Shown piece by piece: positions 24,406-33,205 of a stretch of 47,564 nucleotides of DNA. Below the pieces are notes generated by a model, which saw nothing but the letters and a program-made list of their open reading frames with translations, was not told where the DNA came from and did no database searches. This DNA comes from SOKG01 sp964449845 (GTDB lineage Bacteria; Chloroflexota; Dehalococcoidia; SZUA-161). The position numbers were made by a program, and so were the translations under genes. Positions within the stretch are counted from its first letter, which is position 1; the number at the start of each line of letters is the position of its first letter. The stretch spans positions 1-47,564 of the forward strand of contig CAYVES010000005.1 in the NCBI GenBank assembly GCA_964449845.1, given 5' to 3'.

Positions 24406-25989
24406 ATGAGGAGCGATGGAGTAAGAGGCAGACTGATGTTCTTTGAGGCCATGGGTCGAACCAAAGAAGAGATGGAGAGGCCTATGGTTGCCGTGGTCAA
24501 CTCGCAGAATGAGCTGGTGCCAGGACACGTCCATCTCGACGACATCGCGGGCTCGGCCAGGGAGGGGATTATCTCGGGTGGGGGAACGCCCTTTGAGTTC
24601 TCCACCATCGCCATCTGCGACGGGCTGACTATCGGGCACGGCGGCATGTGCTACCCGCTGAGCAGCCGGGAGCTTATCGCCGACTCCATTGAGGCGATGA
24701 TCGAAGCCAATACCATGGATGCTATGGCGCTGGTCACCGGCTGTGACAAGATCACCCCGGGGATGATGATGGCAGCGGCGAGACTCGATATCCCCGCGAT
24801 CATAATCAATGGGGGGCCGATGCTTGCCCAGAGTTTTGGGACGGAGGAGAGGCCTGGTGCCCTCTTCTTCGAGTTTACCGGATGCGGCTCATGCCCCGGG
24901 CTTTACACCGCCAATAGCATGGCCTGCATGGCCGAGGCCCTGGGGCTTTCCCTGCCCTGGAATAGCTGCATCCCCGCTGTCTACGGCCGCCGCCGGGGGC
25001 TGGCCAGGCGGTCGGGGGTGGCACTTATGGAGCTGTGGAAAAGGGAGATAACTCCCGCGCAGATTCTCACCAGGGAGGCCTTTGAGAACGCGATCAGGGT
25101 GGACATGGCCATCGGGGGGAGCACCAACACCATCCTGCACCTTATGGCCCTCGCCGATGAGGCTGGGGTCGGTATCGACCTCGACCTTTTCGACCGCATG
25201 AGTCGAACTACGCCCCGCCTATGCAGCTTCAGCCCCTCGGGCCCGTACTTTATCAAGGACCTTTATGAGGCTGGGGGGCTTGGGGCGGTGATGAAGGAGC
25301 TCTCCAGGAAAGACCTGCTTCACCTCGATGCCCTCACCGTGAGCGGAGAAACAATAGGGCAGACCATCGAGAATGCCCAGAGCACCAGGAGGGAGGTCAT
25401 CAGGAGTATAGACGACCCTTATGACCATGAGGGGGGACTGGCTATCCTCTATGGGAACCTGGCTCCGGAGGGGGCGGTGGTCAAGCAAGCGGCGGTGAGA
25501 CCTGAGATGCTAAGGCACAAGGGCCCAGCGCGGGTTTTCGATATCGAGGAGGAGGCTGTGGAAGCCATTCTGGGTGGCAGGATAAACAAAGGCGATGTGG
25601 TGGTTATCAAGTATGAGGGCCCCAAGGGCGGCCCTGGGTTCAGGGAGATGGTAGTCGCCACGATTTCCATAGTCGGGGTAGGATTGGAGGGTGATGTGGC
25701 CCTGGTTACTGATGGTAGATTCTCCGGGGCCAGCAGCGGGGCTGCGATAGGGCACATATCCCCAGAGGCTATGGAAGGGGGACCGATAGCTGTGGTTGAG
25801 GAAGGGGATACAATCGAGTTCGATATTCCGCAGAGGACGCTGAATGTCAAGCTTCCCAAGGAGGAGATAGACGCCAGGCTTGCCCGCTGGTCACCGCCAC
25901 CTCTAAAGAGGGAGGTGAAGAGCTACCTCAAAAGGTATTCCAGCCTGGTGACGTCAGCCAGCACGGGAGCTGTTCTTAGACTGCCCTAA
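24406..25989 (+). CDS. ilvD: IlvD/Edd family dehydratase, probable dihydroxy-acid dehydratase
   Basis: A 527-residue protein with family motifs in order: VVNSQNELVPGHVHL (28-44 region), ICDGLTIGHGGM, PLSSRELIADSIEAM, TGCDKITPGMMMAA with C113 and K115, and CGSCPGLYTANSM with C163. The C-terminal domain ends TDGRFSGASSGAAIGHISPEA, which carries the catalytic Ser region. A Gly stands where [2Fe-2S]-type enzymes have the first cluster Cys, as in the E. coli PGHVHL form. It would make 2-oxo acids for branched-chain amino acids. It is somewhat short and its GCGSCPGLY is unusual, so a sugar-acid dehydratase cannot be excluded. GAGGAGG lies upstream. Confidence 0.82.
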   Translation: MRSDGVRGRLMFFEAMGRTKEEMERPMVAVVNSQNELVPGHVHLDDIAGSAREGIISGGGTPFEFSTIAICDGLTIGHGGMCYPLSSRELIADSIEAMIEANTMDAMALVTGCDKITPGMMMAAARLDIPAIIINGGPMLAQSFGTEERPGALFFEFTGCGSCPGLYTANSMACMAEALGLSLPWNSCIPAVYGRRRGLARRSGVALMELWKREITPAQILTREAFENAIRVDMAIGGSTNTILHLMALADEAGVGIDLDLFDRMSRTTPRLCSFSPSGPYFIKDLYEAGGLGAVMKELSRKDLLHLDALTVSGETIGQTIENAQSTRREVIRSIDDPYDHEGGLAILYGNLAPEGAVVKQAAVRPEMLRHKGPARVFDIEEEAVEAILGGRINKGDVVVIKYEGPKGGPGFREMVVATISIVGVGLEGDVALVTDGRFSGASSGAAIGHISPEAMEGGPIAVVEEGDTIEFDIPQRTLNVKLPKEEIDARLARWSPPPLKREVKSYLKRYSSLVTSASTGAVLRLP

Positions 25990-25999
25990 CCGTCGGGAG

Positions 26000-26015
26000 G
26001 CTTGCCAAGGCAAGC
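26000..26015. terminator. Hairpin between convergent genes
   Basis: GCTTGC-CAAG-GCAAGC (26000-26015), a 6-bp perfect stem with a four-base loop, 11 bases after the dehydratase stop, followed on the plus strand by a T-rich but broken run. It also lies just beyond the stop of the convergent small membrane protein gene. Confidence 0.4.
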
Positions 26016-26020
26016 TATTG

Positions 26021-26293
26021 CTATTTCTCCAATCCTTTTAGACCCCGGTTGGCGAAAAAGTCCAAAGCCCCTCCCACGACAGCAAGCCCGAAACATGAAA
26101 AGAAAGCCGGAGGCTTACTTCCGAAAACCAGGGTGAATTCCATGTCTTGCATGATATGGTTCAGCGGTCCGAGGATGAGTGCCATGCCAACCATGCCCGA
26201 GACGCTGAGGAAAAGCCCAAATCCCCTAATAACCATGAAACCGATTTCTTTACCGCTTGGAATAATTGACTTCGCACCTGTTTGCTCACTCAT
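26021..26293 (-). CDS. Small two-helix membrane protein of unknown function
   Basis: A 90-residue protein with a hydrophilic N-terminus (MSEQTGAKS), a helix at about 18-42 (IRGFGLFLSVSGMVGMALIL) and a second at about 62-80 (FFSCFGLAVVGGALDFF). No family recognised. Its upstream region, including any ribosome site, is lost in the N gap only a few bases before the ATG. It is divergent from the RND exporter gene and could share a regulatory region with it. Confidence 0.6.
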   Translation of the reverse strand: MSEQTGAKSIIPSGKEIGFMVIRGFGLFLSVSGMVGMALILGPLNHIMQDMEFTLVFGSKPPAFFSCFGLAVVGGALDFFANRGLKGLEK

Positions 26294-26298
26294 GTTTT

Positions 26299-26398
26299 NN
26301 NNNNNNNNNNNNNNNNNNNNNNNNNNNNNNNNNNNNNNNNNNNNNNNNNNNNNNNNNNNNNNNNNNNNNNNNNNNNNNNNNNNNNNNNNNNNNNNNNN
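26299..26398. other. Assembly gap, 100 N
   Basis: Exactly 100 N. Unlike the first gap, the flanks show no shared sequence, so real bases of unknown number are missing. The divergent promoters of the small membrane protein and the RND exporter probably lie in it. Confidence 0.95.
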
Positions 26399-26438
26399 AA
26401 CCAGTGGTAGAATGTAGTGAGCCAGTGGAAGTGATGAG

Positions 26439-28688
26439 ATGAGGATGGTACATCACCTGGTAAGGGCAACCACCGGACACCCGATAATAACGATAGTGAT
26501 AGTGGCGGCTATCACTGTGCTGGCGTTGATCCCTGCTTCAAAATTCACCGTAGAAAGCGGTATGGACGCATTCCTAAGCACAGACGACCCTGATGTGGTC
26601 ATGGCTGAACATGTTAAGGAGAGTTTCGGCGAGCAGGACCCGGTGACGGTTGTGGTGGACTGCTCAAACTCGGATGCTGCCTCCGCTGAGGCCTACGTGG
26701 AGTCGCTGGTGGATAAATTGCGGGAGGACGATCGCTGGAAGAATATACGATACGAGCAGGACTTCAGCTTTGTAGGTGAAAAGGGAATTCTTTACTTGCC
26801 AGAAGAGTACCTCGGTATGCTTGCCAATACCGCCCTTACATCGCAGATGATCGAGGGCCTGCGGGCGTCTATGCTTGAGAAGTTGAACGCCTCGAAACAT
26901 ATCGTCTCTGATAACGGGAAGATCTACCTCATAAACACAGCCCCTAACGTGAATATGAGGACCGTGTATGAAAGGGGGTCGCTTCTGGACGATCTGGGAG
27001 AACTTATCGAGCAGACCAAGGGCGAGGACAGTGAGTATGAAGAGCTCGCGGTGGGATTCACAGGCGGCATGAGGATAATCGACTATGAAGGCGACAAGAT
27101 GGCTTTTCGGGACTTCTACCGCACGGCAGGAATGACCTTGATATTGATCCTTGCCCTTCTTTTTCTTTCATTCCGAAGTCTTTCCATACCACTTCTGTGT
27201 GCAATCCCGCTGCTCATCGGGATAGTCTGGACGATGGGAGTGGTATTCCTAATATATGATTCTATCCACATATTGTCGGTGGTGTTTGCTGCACTGATAT
27301 TGGGGATTGGCATTGATTATTGCATCCATTCGGTGACGAGGTTTACCGATGAAATGGAGAAGCACGAGGACGTCGAAATCGCTTTCGAGCATACTTTTAC
27401 CCACACAGGAAAAGCGATCATCCTTGGTTGTCTGACTACAGCAGCGGCATTCTTCTCCTACTACTTCGCCGACACTGAAGGGCTTCATCAATTCGGCGTT
27501 ATCGGCGCTACAGGTCTGATCCTGACTCTGGTGGCGGTGTTTGTGCTGCTGCCTGCTCTGATCACCATAAGGTTCAGATTTGGAAAGTTGAAACCTGGTC
27601 GGGCGAGATTCAACATACTCGGAAAGGCAGGCTCGCAAGTGCAACGGTTCGCCCCGGTGATTCTGGTGGCCTTGCTTGGCCTCTTCCTTCTATTCGGCAT
27701 CAGAGCACCAAATGCTCGGCTGAGCGAGAACCTTTATGAGAATATGCCCACCGAGACCGAAACGTACAGGCAACTTGAGAAGGTGAAAGCGAACTTCGGT
27801 TATAACCCTGATTACCTTACCTGCCTGGTCGAATCGGAGTCAGAACTTGACCGTTGTGTCGGGGAGTTTCAGCGCGCAGATGGGGTTCTAAAGGTAGAGT
27901 CTATTAACGACTATCTTCCCGCAAACCAAGACGAGAAACTTGAGTTAATCGAGCAAGCCATCGCGATTCATCCAGAACTTGCCGCTGTGCCCTGGGTAAA
28001 CGTATCTCCAATGAGCTGGAATGACCTGCCGGAGAGTATCCGTGAAGGATGGGTTTCAGACGGGGAGTTCCTGCTGAAGATAACCCCGGAGCATAACCTC
28101 TTTCAGAAATCCTATCAACAAACACTTCTCTCTGAGCTGCGGGAGATCCACCCCAAAGTTACCGCTGAGGCCGTGAGGATAACGAAGCTTCTCGACATGG
28201 TAGCAGATGACATGATTCGCCTTTCTTCGCTGACTTCAGGAGCGCTTTTCGTCATCGTGTATATTGGAACCAGGAGACGTAACCCAATCTACGCCCTCCT
28301 TTCGCTGATGCCGGTCGCCTTCGGAATAGTAGGGCTTCTGGCAACCTATGACTGGTTTGGAGCAACCCTGAATGCGTTCACAATCAGCATGATGCCCTTG
28401 ATTATTGGAATAGGGATAGATAGCGGCATCCATATCATTCACCGATATCTAGAGGAGGGTAAGGGTTCCCTTCCTCAGGTTGTACAGCGGACGGGGAAGG
28501 CCATATTCCTCACTACAGCAACCACTTGCCTGGCCTTCTCGTCATTTCTCTTCTCCTCTCATCCAACACTGAACTCTCTGGCTCTTGTACCTATTATCGG
28601 GATAATCCTTTGCTTCTTCGGAGCGATCATATTCCTGCCCGCTTTGCTACGAGTGACGGTAGATAGAGCAGGCGTGGTTTCGAAATAG
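26439..28688 (+). CDS. RND superfamily exporter, MMPL/HpnN-like
   Basis: A 749-residue protein with two repeats of one helix, a large exported loop and five more helices, about twelve helices in all. The fourth-helix acidic motif appears twice: LGIGIDYCIHSVTRF in the first half and IGIGIDSGIHIIHRY in the second, as in MMPL and hopanoid transporter HpnN-type proteins. The loops are about 170-200 residues. Members move lipids or other hydrophobic molecules using the proton gradient. It converges on the CrtC-like gene and faces the prenyltransferase run, so a lipid product of that run is a reasonable cargo (inference). Its promoter is probably inside the N gap. Confidence 0.85.
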   Translation: MRMVHHLVRATTGHPIITIVIVAAITVLALIPASKFTVESGMDAFLSTDDPDVVMAEHVKESFGEQDPVTVVVDCSNSDAASAEAYVESLVDKLREDDRWKNIRYEQDFSFVGEKGILYLPEEYLGMLANTALTSQMIEGLRASMLEKLNASKHIVSDNGKIYLINTAPNVNMRTVYERGSLLDDLGELIEQTKGEDSEYEELAVGFTGGMRIIDYEGDKMAFRDFYRTAGMTLILILALLFLSFRSLSIPLLCAIPLLIGIVWTMGVVFLIYDSIHILSVVFAALILGIGIDYCIHSVTRFTDEMEKHEDVEIAFEHTFTHTGKAIILGCLTTAAAFFSYYFADTEGLHQFGVIGATGLILTLVAVFVLLPALITIRFRFGKLKPGRARFNILGKAGSQVQRFAPVILVALLGLFLLFGIRAPNARLSENLYENMPTETETYRQLEKVKANFGYNPDYLTCLVESESELDRCVGEFQRADGVLKVESINDYLPANQDEKLELIEQAIAIHPELAAVPWVNVSPMSWNDLPESIREGWVSDGEFLLKITPEHNLFQKSYQQTLLSELREIHPKVTAEAVRITKLLDMVADDMIRLSSLTSGALFVIVYIGTRRRNPIYALLSLMPVAFGIVGLLATYDWFGATLNAFTISMMPLIIGIGIDSGIHIIHRYLEEGKGSLPQVVQRTGKAIFLTTATTCLAFSSFLFSSHPTLNSLALVPIIGIILCFFGAIIFLPALLRVTVDRAGVVSK

Positions 28689-28753
28689 CGTTTACAACGC
28701 GAATCGTGCTGCCTGCCAGGAAACTGACGCTGAGTTGGAGGGCTGCCGTTGAC

Positions 28754-29812
28754 TCACACCAGAGAACGTCGTCTGCGGTTGTTGACGAACTCATGTATCG
28801 CGGTGCAGGTCAAAGCGTTTTGCTGTCCAGAGAAGTCAAGTCTGCCGGAGCCAACAGAGAGCAGTGATATCGTGAAGGGGTCTGCCACAAAGGTCCGGGT
28901 GAGCAATCTCACCAGCGGGTTATAGTCAGCGATCAGGTCTATCTCTTGAAAGACTCTCTCGACTCCCAAGTCTATGCCGAGGAACAAGTCCTTGTCCTGA
29001 GCCTTCAGCGAGTACCTTTCGGGACGTTCCATCCGCCTCTGTGGATCGAACTTGACATCGCTCTTGGTCAGTGTCCATTTTTTGGGCTCAGTTGTCAGGA
29101 AAAGGAGTCCTCGCGAGTCGTAGACCATCAGGGGTTTGACTTCGGCATTCTCGAATCTTCTGGTGGCGACGATATTGGCAAAGATGATGGTAAACTCATT
29201 GGCATAGATTCTTCCCCAATCCCAGTATGAGACGCACTTGGTAGGGGAGATGTTCGACCAGTTGTGGTCGCGGTATCCCACTCCCTCTACCTCCACAGTC
29301 CCCTCTTCCGTTCTGAAGGTCCCCCTGACTTGGCTGCGCGGCTGCGGAACAACCCAGATCATATACCTTCTCTCATCGCCGAAGCACGCGCGACCTTTGA
29401 ACCCCGCTATTTCAGAGTCAAATTCAAGGTCGAGTGCCTTGCCCCCGTCCTCAACATGAAGCCTGTAGTGTGAGAGGTCACCCTTGAGGTAATTCCCGCC
29501 AATCGCAACATCGCAGACCTCCGTTGAGGATCTGAAGGAGGTGTAGGGGAACTTCCTGTCTATGACCACCTCCGTTAGATCTGGTTTGACCAGGCTGGCT
29601 CTAACGCCGGTCTTCACCTTGTTAGGCCGGGAGACGTCTCCAATGATATAGAATTGGCCTCTAACAAGACTTCCATCTATGTTTGTGACGTCGAAGTACC
29701 ACCATTCGACATAATCTCGGTCTTTTAAAGGATGCCAGGCGTCGTCAGATTGACTAATCATCAGGGACTCGGGGATTTCCCTATCAGTTCGTTGTTCACA
29801 GATTACTTTCAT
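28754..29812 (-). CDS. CrtC/AttH-type lipocalin-like protein
   Basis: About 352 residues from the ATG at 29812; an in-frame TTG at 29821 has no better ribosome site. The family signature is visible: DYVEWWYFDVTN near residue 37 and VEGVGYRDHNWSN near residue 180, the two motifs shared by hydroxyneurosporene synthase (CrtC, carotenoid 1,2-hydratase) and the AttH lipocalin-like proteins. CrtC adds water across a terminal isoprenoid double bond. It lies at the end of the minus-strand prenyltransferase run. The family is broad, so carotenoid hydration is a suggestion only. Confidence 0.72.
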   Translation of the reverse strand: MKVICEQRTDREIPESLMISQSDDAWHPLKDRDYVEWWYFDVTNIDGSLVRGQFYIIGDVSRPNKVKTGVRASLVKPDLTEVVIDRKFPYTSFRSSTEVCDVAIGGNYLKGDLSHYRLHVEDGGKALDLEFDSEIAGFKGRACFGDERRYMIWVVPQPRSQVRGTFRTEEGTVEVEGVGYRDHNWSNISPTKCVSYWDWGRIYANEFTIIFANIVATRRFENAEVKPLMVYDSRGLLFLTTEPKKWTLTKSDVKFDPQRRMERPERYSLKAQDKDLFLGIDLGVERVFQEIDLIADYNPLVRLLTRTFVADPFTISLLSVGSGRLDFSGQQNALTCTAIHEFVNNRRRRSLV

Positions 29813-29849
29813 CAATGTCAACCTTAATGTGCACCTGTTCCCCTCGCCT

Positions 29850-30371
29850 TCAAGGCTCAGTTTCTCTCAAGAATTCACCTTTCGTGTCTTTGCTAACGCG
29901 GTTGAACGGGCAGTCAAAGAACATGCACCGATTACACTCATACCTGGCTAAAGTCACGAGCATGATAGCTGCAGACAGAAGATAAATGACCAAAAACTTT
30001 GGCTGCGGAACTAACCAGTAGATAGGAAACGAAAACGCGAGTATCAGAAAGGAGAATAGCATCGCTTTATCGAAAGAGCTCATCGGACCTTGTCTGGGTC
30101 TGGCCCATTTGGTTGGGCCCCACATACTCTGGCAGTGGAGTATCTTGCCCGGTTGTTGTCTGTAGTAGTGACAATGCGAGCAGAGAAACCTTATCTCGAC
30201 GACCCCCAAAAAGAACATAACGCCCAGATACCCCAGTACCCAAAGCAGTGAACTACTTGCTATGGCCAAACATGCAACAAGAACAGGCGTCCAGCCAATA
30301 AGAAAGAACCAAAGAAAATCGGAAAACTCGTGTTTTGGCCTCAGACAGTTCTTCGCGTTGCAGCTATTCAT
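29850..30371 (-). CDS. Cys-rich four-helix membrane protein, unknown function
   Basis: About 173 residues from the ATG at 30371, chosen because GGGAGGAAG precedes it; an upstream ATG at 30503 would overlap the preceding gene. There are two helix pairs (about 20-55 and 100-140). Cysteines are grouped at predicted membrane edges: CNAKNC near the start, FLCSHCHYY and LHC after the first pair, and YECNRCMFFDCPFN after the second. Such spacing suggests bound metal or an iron-sulfur centre. I do not recognise the family. It lies 55 bases after a UbiA-like gene and 37 bases before the CrtC-like gene. Confidence 0.68.
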   Translation of the reverse strand: MNSCNAKNCLRPKHEFSDFLWFFLIGWTPVLVACLAIASSSLLWVLGYLGVMFFLGVVEIRFLCSHCHYYRQQPGKILHCQSMWGPTKWARPRQGPMSSFDKAMLFSFLILAFSFPIYWLVPQPKFLVIYLLSAAIMLVTLARYECNRCMFFDCPFNRVSKDTKGEFLRETEP

Positions 30372-30426
30372 TTCTTCCTCCCTTTCGCGTCTTTTATCGG
30401 CACAGCTATATCGAAGGAAGATAAGC

Positions 30427-31470
30427 CTAAATCTCACGCCAGGGGGTGGTAACAGACATGCGTCCGAAGGGCTCAATGGTTCTAAACAACGGAATAAACA
30501 CAAGCAGGTAAACGATACAGGCTAGAACCGCAAAACCCCAGTGGATGTAACTCGTAACTGCGACGCCAAACAACACCAAGCCAATATCAACTGCAGCCAT
30601 CATCATAAACACCAGGCATTTAGGACCGTTCTTGACTGGATCTTTGACTCGCGTAGCTATGGCGAAGACTGCCGTGGGGAAAGCCGCAGCAAGCAACCCT
30701 ATTGACAATGCCGTATCGAATATCCCCAGATGCCAGAAGATGGGAACCAAGACAAACGCTCCCAGAGTCGTAACCGCCTCCAGAGCCATTGCGGTCTTGA
30801 CCTTCAGCCCCAGCCCAACAGTTCTGACGTCGTACACGCTACCACCATGTTCGACCTGAATCAGGCCAGAATTCAAAGCATGGAATGTTTTTCTGAACTT
30901 AACTGTTATTCCGTAGCCGAAACTGAAAAGGAGAAGTAATGAGGCAAAGGCTATGATAAAGCCATTTCCCGCAGTTAATGACGGTTCAACAACGAGCCAG
31001 GCAGCCACGGTCGGAAGTGCGTAGAGAAAACCATGGTTAAACGGATCTGCAATCGTCTCCTTGAGTCTAAGAGGTGGCAGTGAATATGCAAGATTCATGA
31101 ACCAGCTCGCTATCATTACTATTATCAGAGAGTAGTTGAGGGTGACCACTAGTAGAGCAACTAACAATAGCCCTGCTACGATATTTTCCAAAATGAGAGC
31201 CTTCCTGGCCGTCCCGGCGTCGAGCTCACCGGTAACTAGCGGATTATTTGGAAAATATAGCCGGTCTTCATCTCGATCCGCGTAAACATTGGCAAACTCG
31301 AGAATAGCCATGAGAAGGGTTATCGTCACCAAGAAAAGGGCAATGGGGCCCCATTCGGGGGCTCCGCCATCAAGTCCGCGAATAATGGCTCCAATCAATA
31401 ACGGTGGGCAGAGCCAGACCATGGGGGGGATATTTGCCTTCCAGAGGGCCTTCAGAGTTCGAATAGTAAT
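30427..31470 (-). CDS. UbiA-superfamily membrane protein with a probable ATT start
   Basis: About 347 residues from ATT at 31470. AAAGGAG lies six bases before that ATT, there is no ATG, GTG or TTG between the upstream stop and the ATG at 31422, and the 16-residue extension ITIRTLKALWKANIPP aligns without gaps with the same region of the UbiA-like gene at 37048. The first Asp motif NVYADRDED (N61, D65, D69) is present and NPLVTGEL follows. The position where UbiA enzymes carry the second Asp motif reads KFRKTFHALNSG, without Asp. About eight or nine helices. UbiA enzymes attach prenyl chains to small acceptors; loss of the second motif makes activity uncertain. Confidence 0.78.
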   Translation of the reverse strand: MTIRTLKALWKANIPPMVWLCPPLLIGAIIRGLDGGAPEWGPIALFLVTITLLMAILEFANVYADRDEDRLYFPNNPLVTGELDAGTARKALILENIVAGLLLVALLVVTLNYSLIIVMIASWFMNLAYSLPPLRLKETIADPFNHGFLYALPTVAAWLVVEPSLTAGNGFIIAFASLLLLFSFGYGITVKFRKTFHALNSGLIQVEHGGSVYDVRTVGLGLKVKTAMALEAVTTLGAFVLVPIFWHLGIFDTALSIGLLAAAFPTAVFAIATRVKDPVKNGPKCLVFMMMAAVDIGLVLFGVAVTSYIHWGFAVLACIVYLLVFIPLFRTIEPFGRMSVTTPWREI

Positions 31471-31560
31471 GTCAAGCTCCTTTACACAATCAGGGTGAGG
31501 TCAGCAGTTGTTTCTATTTCAACGCCCAGGCGAGGTACCGTTCGATAGGAGACTCCTTTG

Positions 31561-32469
31561 CTAAGACACTGAGAAAAGTCTGAAGCAAGCATAGCAGAGA
31601 GATGACAGCGAGACTACGGACGAGAAGGCAATCTCTCGCCTTGGGTGCCCGGTGAGCAGCGGCACAGTCTGGCTCGGGGTTCTCAAGGACCACCAGACTG
31701 TCGAGGTATAGATTGCCAGGCTGGCACACCCCAGCACTACAGCTACCTTATAGCCGAACGCATAGGGCTCTGAGATTATGAACCATGCAAGAGGTAGAAT
31801 ACACAGCCACAAGACCCACATCGCTTTGGCCAGATTACGCTGGCCGAAGACGACGGCGGAGGTTTTAAGGCCGGCTTGAGCATCGTATTTGTAGTCATAG
31901 AGAACTGAGGGAATGTGACTGATGGCAGCAAACATATACAGGAAAAGGAAAGCCGGCCAGATCAGCATCGTTCCCCGCGCAAGTGCGTACCCTGCCGAGA
32001 AAAGAATCGCAGCCATGCCGGCCATGCAAACAACGTCAAAAACGGGCTTCGCTTTGAGCCTGATCCAGGGATGGGAGTACAGTACCCCGCCTACGAGACA
32101 CACCGAAACCATAAGCCATCCAAACAGGTTGCTCACCACAAAACCGAGTGCGATTGCTGCCAGGAATGTCACTACGCAGAACGCTATGCATTCGCGTTCT
32201 GTAACCTCCCCGGTGATTAGCGGTTGCTTACTAAGATCGTATTCCTTCTCTTTGCCATCATGATAGATGTCGGATTCCCTGTCGGAGTAGAAGTTGAGAG
32301 CGAAGGCGAAGCCAGCAAACACAAACAGGGCCACAAAGCCAATCAGCGCTTCAGTCCAGCTTGTTCCTTCATATGCTCCCACCGCGAAGATGATCACGAA
32401 GGATAATGAAAAAGATGGCCAAGAGGTGATTCTCCCCAGTTTCAGGTACTTCTTTACCGTGGTCTTCAT
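31561..32469 (-). CDS. UbiA-family prenyltransferase with both Asp motifs
   Basis: A 302-residue protein with about eight or nine membrane helices. The first metal-pyrophosphate motif is NFYSDRESD (N59, D63, D67), followed by LSKQPLITGEV. The second is DYKYDAQAGLKTS (D192, D196). Both are intact, so it is the most canonical of the three UbiA-like proteins here. It would transfer a polyprenyl group to an acceptor such as a quinone ring, a porphyrin or glycerol phosphate; the acceptor cannot be told. It follows the livF-like gene by 27 bases and precedes the ATT-started paralogue by 90. Confidence 0.85.
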   Translation of the reverse strand: MKTTVKKYLKLGRITSWPSFSLSFVIIFAVGAYEGTSWTEALIGFVALFVFAGFAFALNFYSDRESDIYHDGKEKEYDLSKQPLITGEVTERECIAFCVVTFLAAIALGFVVSNLFGWLMVSVCLVGGVLYSHPWIRLKAKPVFDVVCMAGMAAILFSAGYALARGTMLIWPAFLFLYMFAAISHIPSVLYDYKYDAQAGLKTSAVVFGQRNLAKAMWVLWLCILPLAWFIISEPYAFGYKVAVVLGCASLAIYTSTVWWSLRTPSQTVPLLTGHPRREIAFSSVVSLSSLCYACFRLFSVS

Positions 32470-32496
32470 TTCGTCGACCCGAGAACGGTGTGAATT

Positions 32497-33201
32497 CTAC
32501 ACACCGAGGTACTTTGCCTTGACTTCCTCGTTGTCCCTCAACTCCTGTGGCGTGGACTCATACGCCACCTCGCCGTTGCTCATGACGTAAACATAGTCGG
32601 CCAATTCCAGCGCCAGGCGGATATTCTGTGCCACCAACAGCATCGAAAGACCCTCTTCACTTTTGAGTTGTTGGATAATGCGAGCTGTTTCTCGCAGAGT
32701 CAAGGGGTCAAGCCCTTCTGAGACCTCGTCCACCAGTACCAGGCTGGGATTGCCCATCAGGGCTCGAGCTATAGCCAGCACTTGCAGTTCCCCTCCACTC
32801 AGCGAAGATCCCCTGGCATTGAGTCGCTCCTTCAGTATGGGGAAGGAAGAGAGAACTCTATTCAAATCCCACCCTTGGCGGTGACCGCGATGGTGGCGCT
32901 CGGCTATGGTGAGGTTCTCTTTCACACTCAACGAAGGAAAAATCCGCCGTCCTTGAGGAACGAGGCCTATGCCCATTTGAACAATTCGATGGGGCTCAAA
33001 GCCGGTTATGTCTACGCCTTTGAACCTCACCGTACCCGCGCGTGGGGGTGTGAAGCCGATGATGGAACGGATAACGGTGGTTTTGCCCACGCCATTTCGC
33101 CCCAGGAGGACTGCCACGGAGCCCGCTGCAATCTCCAATGAAATACCCCGGAGTATGTGGCTGTCCCCGTAATAAGTATGAACGTTAGTCAAATCGAGCA
33201 C
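32497..33201 (-). CDS. livF: Branched-chain amino acid-type ABC transporter ATPase, LivF-like
   Basis: A 234-residue ATPase. Walker A is GRNGVGKT (34-41), the signature is SLSGGELQVLAIARAL, and Walker B reads LVLVDEVSEGLDPL. VPQGRRIFPSLSVKENL after Walker A is characteristic of LivF in the LIV-I type system. It would drive uptake through the LivHM-like permeases encoded upstream. The start is four bases after the livG-like stop. The natural substrate may differ from branched-chain amino acids, since these cassettes have diverse ligands. Confidence 0.92.
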   Translation of the reverse strand: MLDLTNVHTYYGDSHILRGISLEIAAGSVAVLLGRNGVGKTTVIRSIIGFTPPRAGTVRFKGVDITGFEPHRIVQMGIGLVPQGRRIFPSLSVKENLTIAERHHRGHRQGWDLNRVLSSFPILKERLNARGSSLSGGELQVLAIARALMGNPSLVLVDEVSEGLDPLTLRETARIIQQLKSEEGLSMLLVAQNIRLALELADYVYVMSNGEVAYESTPQELRDNEEVKAKYLGV

Positions 33202-33205
33202 CCCG

